Positions 46,618-59,434 of a stretch of 64,000 nucleotides of DNA are shown in pieces. The stretch covers positions 22,454,759 through 22,518,758 of the forward strand of contig OY783204.1 of NCBI GenBank assembly GCA_963678705.1. Reading direction: 5' to 3'. A program made the translations under genes and the position numbers. The notes beneath the pieces were generated by a model. That model saw nothing but the letters and a program-made list of their open reading frames with translations, was not told where the DNA came from and made no database searches. Origin of the DNA: Panorpa germanica (Eukaryota > Arthropoda > Insecta > Mecoptera > Panorpidae). How positions within the stretch are numbered: position 1 is the stretch's first letter; every line of letters starts with the position of its first letter.

Positions 46618-47040
46618 AATGGGCTTGTGTCCTATGTCTTAATTTCTATAAAAGTGTACTATATATTGATAAGGTGTTAAATAAAATAAAAACTTATTAT
46701 TCTTTGATTTGACTTGATTATTTGACTACCAACAGCTACAAAACATTACCACAGCACTGACCTACTCAACAAATAACTGACGTTAAAATGCATTTCACGT
46801 CATACAAATATGGCCGACCATTTCTTGCGCTAAAACTACAATTCAAACTTTTAATTGCTATATCTCCGTCAATATTTAGATATTTAATAAAATAGACAAT
46901 TTCAATCAACAATTGAAAAAGCGACCACTAAAAAATGAGGACACAAGCCCATTATAATCGAATATTTAAGGTTCTAGTAACCAACTTTATTAATGTATAG
47001 AATAGCTTTATAGAAATTAAGTCATAGAACACAAGCCGTT
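46618..47040. mobile_element. AATGGGCTTGTG family element, rearranged copy
   Basis: A deleted copy with AATGGGCTTGTGTCCTATG at 46618 and ACACAAGCCCATT ending 46953. It is followed at 46955-47040 by an inverted copy of the left end (TTTATAGAAATTAAGTCATA, then ACACAAGCCGTT). Confidence 0.65.
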
Positions 47041-48796
47041 AGTTCGTTTCCTGGAGGAGTCTAGCTGATCGGGGTTTCATCTTTTCAGACCATATAGCTA
47101 GTTCATAGCGTTCATAGCGTTAATAGCGTTAATGCGACTGTAAATATACTTCATATTTTCTATATATAAATGTAACATAACATCATAACTTCATAATTCT
47201 ACATTTTATAGCTTTTAAAAATAATAGGATTTCATTTAGTATTTATGGCCACTACGATATCCATCGGATTATGAATAACATAATGTTGTATCTGTTATTT
47301 CATAAGAACACGTGTTAACTAAATCACTCAACTGAAAATATACTTAAAATATGAATATAACACTAAAATACGCGTACATACTCACACGAACGTGGGTAGA
47401 GGGGTGGGGTGGGGTGGTTCTATTTCAACGATGTGATGTTAATCCATGAGATTGAACGAGGATCACAATTTGATCACTTCCAGTGAGCTGTGGTATGAAT
47501 TAACATCATTATCGCATATATCCATATTGCGCGCTTCATGCTAACACTTTCCAAGCCAGTGAGTTCAACTGGCTGCATTTAAAATCCATCTATCATCGTA
47601 TTTATCATCAATCATATGTTTACAGCGTAGAATATAAGTACAGGATGGGATGGGATATGATAGGATAGCATACGCCTGGACGACAAATAACATACTAGTA
47701 TTACGTGAGCTTCTGTATTCAAATTATTAATATATGTACAAAGTTTGCAAAGCTGGATTAAAACTGAAACATATTATAGAAAAATATATATCAGATATTA
47801 TATAGTAACGACCGTTATATTTGCACACATAGTAAGCTTAAAAGCAAAACAAAAACATTAAAAATCTGTATCTTTTCACATAACAAAAGTTACCTTTCGA
47901 TTTCTTTCAATGAAAGTTTTTTATACAAGAGTATACCCGCTAAACACAACGTAACGACATTAGGTTTTGTGTTAAACTGGGAATGGAATCTGAGACTTTG
48001 CAAATAGGCCGTCCATCCGACCGAAATAGGCCGAAATGTATAACAATAGTTTCGAGCACTTAACAACAAGGTAGATCCCAACCAATTATTTATTAAAATG
48101 GAGAATAATCAAATTCAAACTTTTCTTGCGTCAAACTAAATTATATCCCGCGGCTTTCATAAGATAAAATTGTTAAAAATATTACAACAATAAATGAGCT
48201 CCAATATTTCACATTATTATATTATATTCCAGTTCGCCATTTTAAAAACCGTTGCCTTTGACACATTTCCACCCATTAATAATAATAAATATCTTATCAA
48301 TGACGTTATTTATAATTTTCCATTATTTAACTTTCGTTTAAAAAATGATAGGTAGCATAACTTCATATCAATTTATCAACTTCTTCTCCTTTCCCTCACC
48401 GGACTCAACTCGGGCAACAATAAAACCTCATACGGATAAGGGTGGATTGGAGTACACCCTAGTTATATCCCATATCCATGGAAATGACAGATTTGAAATA
48501 TTTTGAAAATATATTTTTTAAACCAGTGGAATATATGGAAGTGAAGTTTGAAAATCTAATTAAAGATAATATATGGGCATACGAGTCTAACTTTTATATT
48601 AGATCTATAGTACCTCCATCGTGTAATATACACAGAAAGGCAAACATAGTATTTATAAAGCAGATGCGTAAAGATGCGTGTAGATGTAAATTTAGTGGAA
48701 ATATTAGTGGCGCAAGAATTTAATTACTACTTTTTTAGAGAAATTTTTTACTTGAAAAATTAATATAATATTTACTACCGAAACAAAAATAAGCAT
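47041..48796. other. Gene-free stretch
   Basis: Includes short tandem TTCATAGCG-type units at 47100-47132 and a GGGGT run near 47398-47418. The 81-codon frame at 48478-48723 has no recognisable family. Confidence 0.4.
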
Positions 48797-49060
48797 GAAG
48801 TTATTTTATTTTAGTTAAATTTTATTTATTAACTTTATATCAGTTAGGAATTCGAGCACTTTTTGAATTTCTTCTGGATTGCCTGAAAGCATGTCCTTTA
48901 GTTCACCATTAATGCTGTGTTTTGTTCGTCGAGTTTGATATTGTGGGCAGGTTACTAGTAGATGATAGACTGTTATTAGCGTCTGACTGCGGAGCTGTTG
49001 TTTTACTTATTAAATGTTGATGCTTCATTCTCGCATGTCCTTGTCAACATTTTAAGTTTT
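48797..49060 (-). mobile_element. LINE family 2, truncated copy
   Basis: On the minus strand it encodes the ATTAATGGTGAACTAAAGGA (INGELKD) end of ORF2, the AGCTCCGCAGT zinc region and CATCAACATTTAATAAG. Nearly the same as 49340-49860 and in the same orientation. Confidence 0.65.
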
Positions 49061-49339
49061 TTAATCACAATGAAGTGCATCTTATATAGTGATGTGCCAT
49101 AGGTATGTGCAATTACATACTAGTTAAAAACTAAAAGCACAAAATTATACAATTTCATATAAGACCTTTAGTTAATGTTTATTACAACAAATGCTTTTGA
49201 GCTTTTGGTAGAAGCGCCGGATACATTAGTCGCAATTTTTTTATTAAAACAATTCAAATTTAAAATATGCATGTTAATTAATTTTTTATTTGCAATTTAA
49301 TATTTTATAGACAGATGTATAAATATTTTTGTTTTATTT

Positions 49340-49860
49340 TAAATTTGAGGCGATTTCAATGACAAGGTCATATTCGCCTGAAGTTATTTTATTACAGTAA
49401 AATTTAATTTATTAAATTTATATCAGTTAGGAATTCGAGCACTTTTTTAATTTCTTCTGGATTCCCTGAAAGCATGTCCTTTAGTTCACCATTAATGCTG
49501 TGTTTTGTTCATTGGGTTTGATATATTGTGGGCAGGTTGCTAGTAGATGATGGACTGTTATTTGCGTCTGACAATTGCTGCACTGCGGAGCTGTTGTTTT
49601 ACTCATTAAGTGTTGATGCGTTAACCTCGTATGTCCTGTTCGCAGTCTGAAAATGGCTTTTCAAATTATCTGTTGCTCTGATAAGAAGTTTCCCACTTTT
49701 TTGTAATTTTCTTAATCAATCTTAATTTGTTGCTACTTATTTGTGTGCAGTACTGATTTTGAATTTTCAGCATACATTTTTTTACCTAAGTCTAAGTGTA
49801 ATATATCAGAAAGTGGATTTCCTTCTATAGCAGCCAACTTGGTGGCTTCAAATCTAATAC
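49340..49860 (-). mobile_element. LINE family 2, longer truncated copy
   Basis: Reading on the minus strand: a LGGYRRKSTF-like RNase H end (AAGTTGGCTGCTATAGAAGG), a NRSG/KWE block, the zinc motif, ORF2 end and 3' UTR ending in AGGCGAATATGACCTTGTC and TTGAAATCGCCTC. A 5'-truncated, frame-broken relic. Confidence 0.7.
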
Positions 49861-51294
49861 TTAATATTGTATTTTTTCCTAATACACAATTTTAATTTTT
49901 CTTAAAATCGGTTTACTTTATGATTCTACAGATACTTATAAACCGAACATAAAACTATGTCTTTGGTTTTAATATTTAATGTCTTATTGATTTTATCGAC
50001 ACTTGTAATTTGTTCACGATACATCATGTGCCATGTTGTTACCTCACTCTATCTCTTTTATTCGTTCATTCCACGTTCAAACCAGCAATTTAATCACAAT
50101 CTAATAATCACAGCATAGTAATAACTTCTATTGTATCTAGATAAAATATTGGTTTCGTGGAAGGATATTATTAAGAACATGACTAATTCGAACTCCGGAT
50201 TAGTTATTAATTTCGTTTTAATTATAAAAACTTTTTAGGCAATAATGTTGTTCACTTAAAAGAGGCGCCATAAAAATCGCCAACATAGTAGAGATCGCCG
50301 ATGATGAAACTCTGCATCTAAGATATACCGTCGCTAAATAAATAAATTTAAATATTTCCAACCATAAGCTTAACAAAACTTCTAATAACTTTCATTTAAT
50401 ATAAGACCGTAACGTGTACGACCAGGGTGTACATCACGCTTTTCCTATTTCCATGTATATTTCCGTAATCTTTCTCTCTCTCCTCCCCTATTTTGTTGCA
50501 CAGTTTTGATCTAGTCCATTCATTCGCATAATCCTCGTAAACACTAAACAAGGGGTCGTCTAAACAGCAAAAGGGATGCTGACAATATTTTCAGATAACA
50601 CATAGTCTAGGGTGTTCGACAGGAATAAACGGGATATCTTGGATATGCACCCCAAACTTTGCAGGAACAATTCATGCGAAACATTACAATATGCTACAAT
50701 ACCATTGGTGTCAGATGTATTAAGTTGTCTATAAAAGATATTTACTAGTGACATATTTCTAGTAGTTTTATTACCTGGGCTCCTGATAGAGTTTTATGAT
50801 ATTTCTAAATATAAAAACGAGTTAAAGAGGTGCTTAAAAGGATTAAGCTGTCCACGGTGTGCGTGGTGTCGGGTCGGGTTAATCCACCCATCAATTTATT
50901 ACATTTATTTATAAATGTATTGCCTTTACATGCGTCTAGTGTTCGACACATGAGGTTGTAGCAAACAGTTGTTTGTCATATGTTCTCCAAATGCGTCAAC
51001 AATTCATTTTATTATTCATGGATGCAACATCTATATATTTCAGAGTAGATTAAATGAGTTTGTTCTACAACGGAAGAAACAGATTATTCATAATGTAACA
51101 GATTTCACAACTAATGCAGTTGATGTGGTATCATCTGGACAACGGTTTCTATTTTTAAAATATTTTTGTATATCTAAAATTGACTTTAAAATTTCTTGAT
51201 TACCTTAAAAAGTAGAGTAGTTAGTGTTGACATTTTGAAACAGCAGCAAAGGAACTAAAAATGGTCTACAAATGGAAAATATATATTTTTTTGT
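49861..51294. other. Gene-free stretch
   Basis: No feature seen. The small frames at 50560-50754 and 50969-51199 lack family signals. Confidence 0.4.
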
Positions 51295-51915
51295 AATGGG
51301 CTTGTGTCCTCTTTTTTTAGTGGTCAATTTTTCAATTGTTGATTGATATTGATGTTAACGGAGATATAGTAATTAAAAATGTGAATTGTAGTTTTACCGC
51401 TAGAAATGGTCGGTCATATTTGTATAACGTGAAATGCATTTATACGTCAGTTATTTGTTGATTAGGTCAGTGCTATGGTAATGTTTTGTAGCTGTTGGTA
51501 GTCGAAGTAATCAAGTCAAGTTAAAGAATAATAAGTTTTTATTTTATTTAACCCTGTTACGGCAGACATAGTATTGAAATTTTATTGTTCCTTGAAATAG
51601 CTGTAGATAATATTTGATATTTAGATATATAAATACATATAGCAGAGATTTATGAGCTGTAAGATTGGTAACCTGTAAACTTGCCAGAGTTCTATCTTAA
51701 ATGTGCTATCTCTTTTACACTCTGTTGTATAAAAGAGATAACAACTAGCGGTTGTGATGTCATTTGGATTGTTGTACAACGTTGAATCCCTTTAATAATT
51801 AAAGAGACAAATGACTTTTTTAATTGTTAATATCTCCTAACATATAAGGAGTTGTTAAAAAATAATTCAACATTTGATTTTCCAGTAACCCACTTTTATA
51901 GAAATTTATTCAATA
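51295..51915 (-). mobile_element. AATGGGCTTGTG family element, reversed copy
   Basis: AATGGGCTTGTGTCCTC at 51295 is followed by the reverse complement of the body of 25290-25919 (TGGTCGGTCATATTTGTATA, AATAATAAGTTTTTATTTTA). The far end is diverged near 51915. Confidence 0.7.
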
Positions 51916-54564
51916 GAATTATTTAGAAATTATTTCAATAGTTTGTTTGATGGAAATAGCGGTAAACATTTCTCTTATTTACCAATCATCTAAAATCTAC
52001 TCAATTTCCATCAAAATATATTACAATAAATATAAGTTATATTGTTTTACCATATACATAATTTCTAAATGAAACAGTTATATTACTCATAAAATAAATG
52101 CATAAATTTGAATATTAATCAACAAAAAAAAATTATATTCGTTATATTATTTATAAAAAACCGCAAGTGGAACAAAAAAAAAATAATTACTAAAGAACAA
52201 AAAGAAAAAAAAAACGGACAAGGAACAAACAAACATTGTCCATTGGCGAGTGTACGTGCAGCGGGGTGAAGAAGGTAAGCGCACCCTTGTAATTTTTACT
52301 TCAAACTGAAGCTCAGTTTATTTATTGTGCGAAAAGCTTCATGTGTACATACTGTAGCTACACTGTCAGTCAGTCGGGGGCATTTCGAAGCTACTTCAAG
52401 GTCTCTTTCGGTTTGTCTATAGAAATTCTCCCCCATCTGTTTACAGAACTATCCCTACGATTCCTCAAACTACCCTCAACGTTCTCCTTTTACTAACATG
52501 CCCTTATATCCATCCCTAACAATCTTGTTATCGGCCTACCCCTACAAAATTTATTCTGCTATTACAATTCTAGTGATGGGTACACTAAATCTTTTGTAAG
52601 TCATTGTCGAATGTAACATTTGAAACATAAAATAACTTTCTTATCATTAAAGCTAGTAAATAACAATATGTATCATCTTAATATTGTACAGAATATGTTG
52701 TATTCGTAATTAAATAAATTAGATAAAAGCACTTGAGATAGTAGTGACAATTTCTCTTATCTCCAATTTCACTATGTAGAGTACAAATTGAACTCAAGCA
52801 GTCCACATTATCAGCTCAAATCGACTACAGCCTTATTACATTTTTAAATGAATATTCTACGAATAGGAGTGGTATTAGCTCATCACAAAAGACATTGACA
52901 GTGCTAGTCAGGACACTTTAAGCCTGTTCTTATAGCTGGATTTTATTTGAATGAAGATTTAAGCTTGCTAATCTTCTTTGACCGAAGCGCACAAATTTTC
53001 TAAGTTTGATTACTATTATTTATTTAAATTTTACTTTTTTATTATTAAAATTGCAAGTATACAATCTCGATAATGAATATTATTGTTACCCCACTATTGC
53101 TTTATCCAGTGCTGAATTTTATATTATTTCTATACATGCTTCTGCATGACTGTATATGTTTGACAAATAAAACTCCCCTTCTCTTGATATATAATGATCC
53201 GAATATAGAGTCTTAAATTAAGTAATAACGATCCGAAAATTCTCATTAAATTTTATGAAGAATTTCAATAAATTTTAAATAAGTACTTGAAGTCTGGAAC
53301 CTTTACCCTTATTAAATGGTTATTAAAATGTTTTATTATATAATAATAATATTGTACTATAATATAATTCTATCCTTATTGATGATAGCTCTATCAATAA
53401 ACAAACCCTTATATCGGTTGAGACGAAAAATATGTAGGCTGTATCTGTAAATATTAAAAAAAAAAAAATTGCAATCAAAACGTGAATTTGAAGTTCAACA
53501 ATTGAATTTGAAGTGCTAGGCTAAGGATTTCTGAAATAAGGAATCAAAAACAGTTGTTTTTTATATAAATTCATCTATATTTCTATTTATATATCTCATG
53601 GTAATATGTACAAAAATCTTATACAAAAAGGAATTACATTTATACACAACATTCACAATTACTGAAATAAATTACCTAGACATTATTCAATATTTACAAA
53701 ACTACATGTTATTAGCTGCTAAAATTAACTATTATTAGTTACATAAATGATGTGATTATGAGGAAGAATCTTTTTTGTTTCATGAGTAATTTAATAATTT
53801 TCGTTTTGGAAAAAAAAATAAAACAGTTTTGGTTATTAATAAATGTACAAGCTTTAAAAATTTGGAAACAGTTTTTGAAAAAGTACAAATATTTAAACAT
53901 TTTTTTATAAAAATACTATCTATTATTTTCAATATTTATGAGCTACATTCAAATATTGAATATATTTAAGTTTAAACATTGGCACATAAATTTATAATAT
54001 GTTAAAATGCTATTTATTTAATATCATTTGAAATAGAGTTCAAGTATTCAATAACTTTAAAATCATCCAAGCAATTTACAAATATCCTAAGAATATACAT
54101 AGCTCTTCAACAATTCTTATTAAACTTTTAAAATTATATTCAACAATTGTTTTACTATTTTATGGAGATTCACAACTATTTATGATGCATATTTTTTGTG
54201 TATAGCGACAAGATTCATTTCATCACACAAAAGTATAATATTTCATGTGTCACACTGATGTGAAGTATATGTGCGCTTAAAACGAACTGTTAGTTCATTA
54301 ATTGAACACAGAAGGCATAAGAATGAACTGAAACACATTGTATGTGAAATTTTAAGCCAAGGTAACAATAAGTCTTTAGCTGTTTAACAATATTTCATAG
54401 CGTCAACTTTACAATATACATTAAATAATTTATACATTTCATCGAGGTTACATCAAATTTTTACACCTATAAGTCTATTTTAAATCGTCTTTATATTTAT
54501 ATTTGGTAAGTTTTATAACATATTTTATTATTTACAATCTTAACATTGATTTTATATTCGTTAA
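51916..54564. other. AT-rich region downstream of the kinase gene
   Basis: No gene supported. It may include the 3' UTR of the minus-strand kinase gene; an AATAAA on that strand lies at 54524-54529, 36 bases past the stop, with others further left. Confidence 0.4.
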
Positions 54565-56451
54565 CTACACATATCTTGTCAATTGTGTATAAAACTCTTG
54601 CAGACATACTTGTAATTGTGCAAAAGACGGTCTTTCTTCAGCACTCATAGCCCAACAATAAGCCATAACAGCAAATCTGGAATAAAAATAAAAATAAAAC
54701 TTAATACATACAAAAAAACGCGTTAAAGTAATTGCCTTTATTTTCTTGAAGGGGTAATAAATCAAATTACAATTCATTCTAAATTACTTACAATTCATCG
54801 GGACAGTTAATAGGTTGTGCTAATCTGTATCCATCTCTAAGGTATGCAGCTATTTCAAAAGGATCTACTTCAGCATACGGTTGTTGAGCAAGCGTTGTAA
54901 GTTCCCATAATAATACACCAAATCCCCAAACATCAGACGGTCCACCAAAATTTCGTTGTATCAGTGCTTCTAAAGATAGCCATTTCACTGGTCGGTTTTC
55001 ATTATCTCCTAAACAGTGATAATCCCCAGGGAAAAGGTCTCGAGAGAGTGCGTTGTCAGTCAAACGAACGTGTAAATTGTCATCAATACTGCAAATGGAA
55101 AATATTAATTAATAAATATCATATAACGGTGAACATTGTAGGTATAGGAAATATAAATATGTGTTTTATACTTACACGCAATTACGTGCAGCTACGTCCC
55201 GATGTACTAAGCCTTTGGAGTGAAGATAGCCAAGTGCCTGTGCTAATTCCAAACCCATGAGTACTAAATCCCGTGTGGTGAGAGCTCTAGGTATGATTCC
55301 TATTCCATCTCCTCCAATATTGTTTGGTCCATGTGGACGATTTGCTTGTAAAGCCTGCAAGAAATTAGTAAATTTAGAATTGGATTTCAAAATTTAAACT
55401 TACTAGAGTTTACCCCCTTCGCAAGCGACGACTGTCTTTTGTGTGTGAATTGAATTTCATTTCAAATTTTAATCCATTTTTGAATTGAAATATTTAACAC
55501 GATCTATATAAATTTTACATATAAACTGACTAAAAAAATATATTTTTTCCACAAAATAAAAAATATTTTCCATTTATTCGTTATTTGGTCAACTTTTAAA
55601 ATTTGGGATTTTTCTTTTGGATTTTTAAATGAGGTACCAAAGTTAGCCCATATATAAAATTTCAATTTTCTAGCCCAATTTTTACACTCGACAAAAACTG
55701 CCCCGGTGCCCCCAAATAAAATTTTTGAATTTTTTTTTTAATAACATATTTCCTTATTAAATAATACAAAATTTGAGTGTTTTCCAAAGTTTCCTACCGG
55801 GCCCCATAAAATTCACAACGCCCCCTTTTCCAATTTTTTAATTTCTAATTTTCAAAAAATGTTTACATTGAACACCGTAATACACCTGCCAAATTTCAAC
55901 TTTCTATCTTTTACGAATTAAAATTTATAGAGGTCGCCAAGTCTTAGATTTTTTTTCTCTATGAAATAGACGATTAGAGGAGCCGTTATATATATAAACT
56001 CTCACTTGGAACATTATAATATAGGATTATCGAAGCAATATTTTTCAACAAATTTCAGCAAAATAATAACGCTAATAATGCTAACTAACAGTGATTATTA
56101 TCAGAAAATGATTCCAAAAATTATAAAAACGCATCGAGAAACCGTTTTCTTCTTACCTTCTTTAAATTGCAGTGATTGTTCTGTTTGTATATTATGAAAG
56201 GAGCAGTATGATCCTCAATGCTAACTCCAAGAACACTTAAAAGATGGGGATGCTGTAATCCGTAAAGGCTCATACCCTCATGAAGCAAAAGAGACACTTG
56301 TCCTTGAGAAGCATGTTCAGCCACAGTTTTCACCATTACTTCTACTTCTTGTATACCACCATTAGCACCACGTTCTTCTTCAGCATATGAACCACGATAA
56401 ACTCTTCCAAAGGTTCCTTCAAGTAGGACACTACGAAGACGTACTCGACAT
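54565..56451 (-). CDS. dnt: Derailed/doughnut/RYK receptor kinase, kinase-domain exons
   Basis: Wnt co-receptor family (RYK; derailed and doughnut in flies), a single-pass plasma-membrane protein whose N-terminal WIF domain binds Wnt5-class ligands. Four minus-strand exons: 56157-56451, 55176-55354, 54792-55088 and 54565-54676. Their phases agree and they give 293 residues. Visible motifs: glycine loop EGTFGRVYRG (residues 11-20, with the first Gly replaced as usual in RYK), VMVKTV with Lys 41, HRDVAARN at 149-156, DNALSRDLFP at 169-178 (DNA in place of DFG), HCLGDNENRPVKWLSLEA, SDVWGFGVLLWEL, and a C-terminus TQLTRYV. The DNA-for-DFG change marks it as a likely pseudokinase, although the catalytic-loop HRD Asp is kept. 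The ending looks more like doughnut than derailed. The WIF and membrane exons are not found up to 64000. Confidence 0.93.
55403..56026 (-). mobile_element. Non-autonomous Helitron, copy 2, in a kinase-gene intron
   Basis: On the minus strand it starts TCCTATATTATAATGTTCC after an A and ends with a hairpin (GTCGCTTGCGA) and GGGGGTAAACTCTAG before a T. It lies in the same orientation as the host gene, in the intron between 56157 and 55354, 48 bases from the acceptor of the next exon. No coding capacity. Confidence 0.75.
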
Positions 56452-57540
56452 CTGAAATTAAAAAGAAAAATAATTAAGTACCATCATAAAATGTTTTTAG
56501 AAAATTTTAATTAATTTAAAAAAAAAAAGATAATATTATGATTTAAAAAGAGTTTCGTGCAATTCACCGCCGCTGGATACTTGGGAAAATTTATGAATAC
56601 ATAGTTTTATCACATAGGAAATAAAATAAAAAAATTTTTAAATGTTATATATTTATCTTCATTAAATTTTAAAGAAAATATTAAAAAAGAAACAAACTTA
56701 ATTAGCTGTTTATATTTTCATGAATATATTTTCAATTGTCTTCTCAAAAAAGGAAGCTGATTGTTTAACATTTAACATATGGTAATTACAATAGCTTCTT
56801 AACGTTATTTTCAAAACATAAAATCCTTTCTCATTTAAATTCTCCTTAACATATTCGTTGTTATGTTAATATTTTTCTGTGCGATGTATATTTTCTAATA
56901 AATTTTTATATAAAATAAATTAGAATTAATTTATGTTTTGTATACATATATTTGTACATAAATCTTGGTTCTGCATATATTAAAATAATCCAAAACAAGT
57001 AATAAAAAGATTAACACACAATAAATTTTAATGATATATGTAATTTATGATATTTCTACGAATATTATGCAACAATAAATTTTAATTGTAAGAAAGCTAC
57101 CGAATATGTACTCGTTGAATGTTTTAAGTGGATGTGGAGTATGATTTATCATCTCCATTTATTTATCCCAGACTTCTTTCTATTCGTAATCATACGTATA
57201 GTACGTACTAGTCCTCGTATTTATTCTGTAATGTTAATATAATCTGCAGTCGTTGTTATTTAAAAAAAATCAAAAGCTTACATTTATATTCATATTTGCC
57301 ATTTTCACTCCAAACGAACCAAATTTGTTATTTGGATAAATTTGGCTGATCTATGAATAATAAAAAGCGTTGAAACGTTGATGATGTTCAGTATAATATG
57401 CCACAAGCAATAGTGTGCATCAAATGGCAACATGAAAATAGTTCAAAAGGAGGCGGCAATACTGTGTAACGAAAAGATACTATAGGTGAGTTGAGAACTA
57501 AGATCATCGCGCACTGACACCGTTGTAGCTCGCATTTGCA
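56452..57540 (-). other. Kinase-gene intron, left part
   Basis: Acceptor TTTTTAATTTCAG ends at 56452. The rest is AT-rich non-coding DNA; no WIF or membrane exon was found by eye. Confidence 0.6.
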
Positions 57541-57700
57541 TGGTCAAAATTCGCTAAAATACGGCTACAGTGTGAGAGATACGTAACGCCCGTATTCGAA
57601 CGCCTTGGTCGTCATTTGCAGGGTTCTGATAGGTAAAGCGTAGAAGCGCATATATGTCCAGACAAAATTCGCTGAAATACGGTTGCAGTGTGAGACAGGC
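57541..57700 (+). repeat. Direct repeat, AAAATTCGCT(A/G)AAATACGG
   Basis: AAAATTCGCTAAAATACGGC with TACAGTGTGAGAG at 57546 is repeated with few changes at 57664 (AAAATTCGCTGAAATACGGT, TGCAGTGTGAGAC), 118 bases apart. It may be the end region of a small DNA element. Confidence 0.55.
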
Positions 57701-57732
57701 CTTAACCGCGTGTAGTTGTGACGTGAGATTGT

Positions 57733-58030
57733 TTTTTTTTTTTTTTATTCAGGCTTTGGCTTATTCAACCTTTTTGCCGATCATATTTTTAATTTGTCTT
57801 TTTAATTTTTAATCAGTCTTTCTAATTTGTTTCACATGTAACGTATATTTTTAACATCATATCTACAGAGTGTTTATACGGTTCAAATACTTATCTTATT
57901 TGTTTTAATACTATCAGTCTCAGTTCATTTGTTTTTAATACTATCATATTAAGTTCATAATAACCAAACCCAGAAAATATCTATCTGGTCCGGGGATCGA
58001 ACCCGAAGACACAGCAGTCGGCGTCAAGCA
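57733..58030 (-). mobile_element. SINE, tRNA-derived, with target duplication
   Basis: The minus strand starts TGCTTGACGCCGACTGCTGT, has a B box GGGTTCGATCCCC, then ATTTTCTGGGTTTGGTTATT, and ends in an A-run (poly-T at 57733 on the plus strand). It is flanked by ACGTGAGATTG at 57721-57731 and 58031-58041. It starts inside the tRNA-like head, so the A box is lost. It lies in the upstream intron of the kinase gene. Confidence 0.8.
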
Positions 58031-58041
58031 ACGTGAGATTG

Positions 58042-59130
58042 TAATATCTGTTGTTAACTAGACTTTAGTCTAGTCTACGTGTACTAAACGAAGCGTAGAT
58101 TACGAACTAATAAAATATAATGAGTTCTCAATGGGTTATGTTATGTAAAAGAGACAACAAATGATATTATTCAATGCAGAAAGAGATAACAATATATCAA
58201 GTGGCATGAGTATCGATATATTGTGAATAAAGAGCAAATAATTACCAATTAAACAGTGAAGTAGTTACTACGAGCCGAGCATGTGTACTACCAACTATTC
58301 ATGTTGGTCGAGCGAGTTACCAACCCAATACATTTGTTAATAAGTGTGTATAGGTAGGCTCTTTACAATAACAAAACGCATAGAACTGTTTCCCTTTTTT
58401 TTCAAATTGTATCAGCTATTGAAATAAAATAAGCTTCACAAAATCATAGTTTATTGTTCTGGATTCCGGGAACTGGCACTTGTGCACTACTCTATACAAA
58501 ATAACAAATGAAAACGCTACTTTAACTTCTATATGTACTCTATAGTCTATAGCAGAGAACAGTAAACAGTAATACACATTCATTTGCATACAATATCATA
58601 ACCAACAAACCTTCCAACATTTAAAACAAAAACTCTTTTCAACATAAAATTTCCATAACTTTAAATTTATTATATCTCCAGTTCAGTTCTACGTTTTGAA
58701 AACAAGTCATCGTTGTTTGTATTATTCGAGAAGGTTGGTATATATACAATTTTATTTCATTCATATTTCAAAAACGATATAAAATTTTTAGTACATATTT
58801 TTAAAATAAATATTTGAGCTTGTGTATATGTTGGTTGATACTTTAAATAATGTCAAAGGAAACCAATATATTCTGCACGGTAATCGTGTAAGTTCTTTCC
58901 CAAAAAAAAAAAAAGAAACTTTGTCGGTGTTTTTAAATGTCCTGTATATTTCTTAGTATATTCAAATGTTGGTTGCAACCAGGTGTGTCAAACTTTAACA
59001 GTTTAAATAAAACTTGAATAAATAAAAAAAGATCATTTTAAATTTAAAGAAAATCACATTTCTTGAAAGGAAGACTTATCCGCAGAAAAAGTTTTAGTAC
59101 TAAATAAATTTTGACTGTTAAAATTTACAT
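58042..59130. other. Gene-free intronic stretch
   Basis: A diverged TIR-like end (AAGTGTGTATAGGTAGGCTC) lies near 58343, resembling the element at 44603. Otherwise I see nothing. Confidence 0.35.
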
Positions 59131-59134
59131 TTTT

Positions 59135-59256
59135 ACATACGAACCCTGTTGAAACGGAACAATGGTAATTTTCTTACGATTGTTTTGAGAAACCTAGAAT
59201 CATTAATTGAGAATATGACAAACATAGTCCTGGAAAGAAAACTACAACAAGCGATA
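59135..59256 (+). repeat. Dispersed repeat R-C, copy 1
   Basis: CATACGAACCC, then TGTTTTGAGAAACCTAGAAT, then TTGAGAATATGACAAA matches 63741-63885 at about 80%. The minus-strand 66-codon frame across it is a shadow. Confidence 0.55.
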
Positions 59257-59434
59257 TTTGTTGTTTTATAAAATAATAATCTAGTGACGAGGCAAACTGA
59301 AAGAGACCATTGCGCATTTTTTTTTGTACACATTTTTTAAACATGTTAGTTTACATAGGAAATATTTCTGTAGAAGGAGCAAGATTGCTCCTTGGGAACG
59401 TCCTTAAGAAGTATATTTATATATAAAAGTAATA

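Noticed and set aside
47100-47132. TTCATAGCG tandem units as a functional array
   Set aside because: Only about four short imperfect units; ordinary slippage explains them.
47396-47418. GGGGT run as a telomere-like repeat
   Set aside because: Only a few units and it does not match the usual insect TTAGG repeat.
48478-48723. 81-codon ORF as a gene
   Set aside because: No signal peptide, domain, splice context or second copy; its AT-rich composition fits chance.
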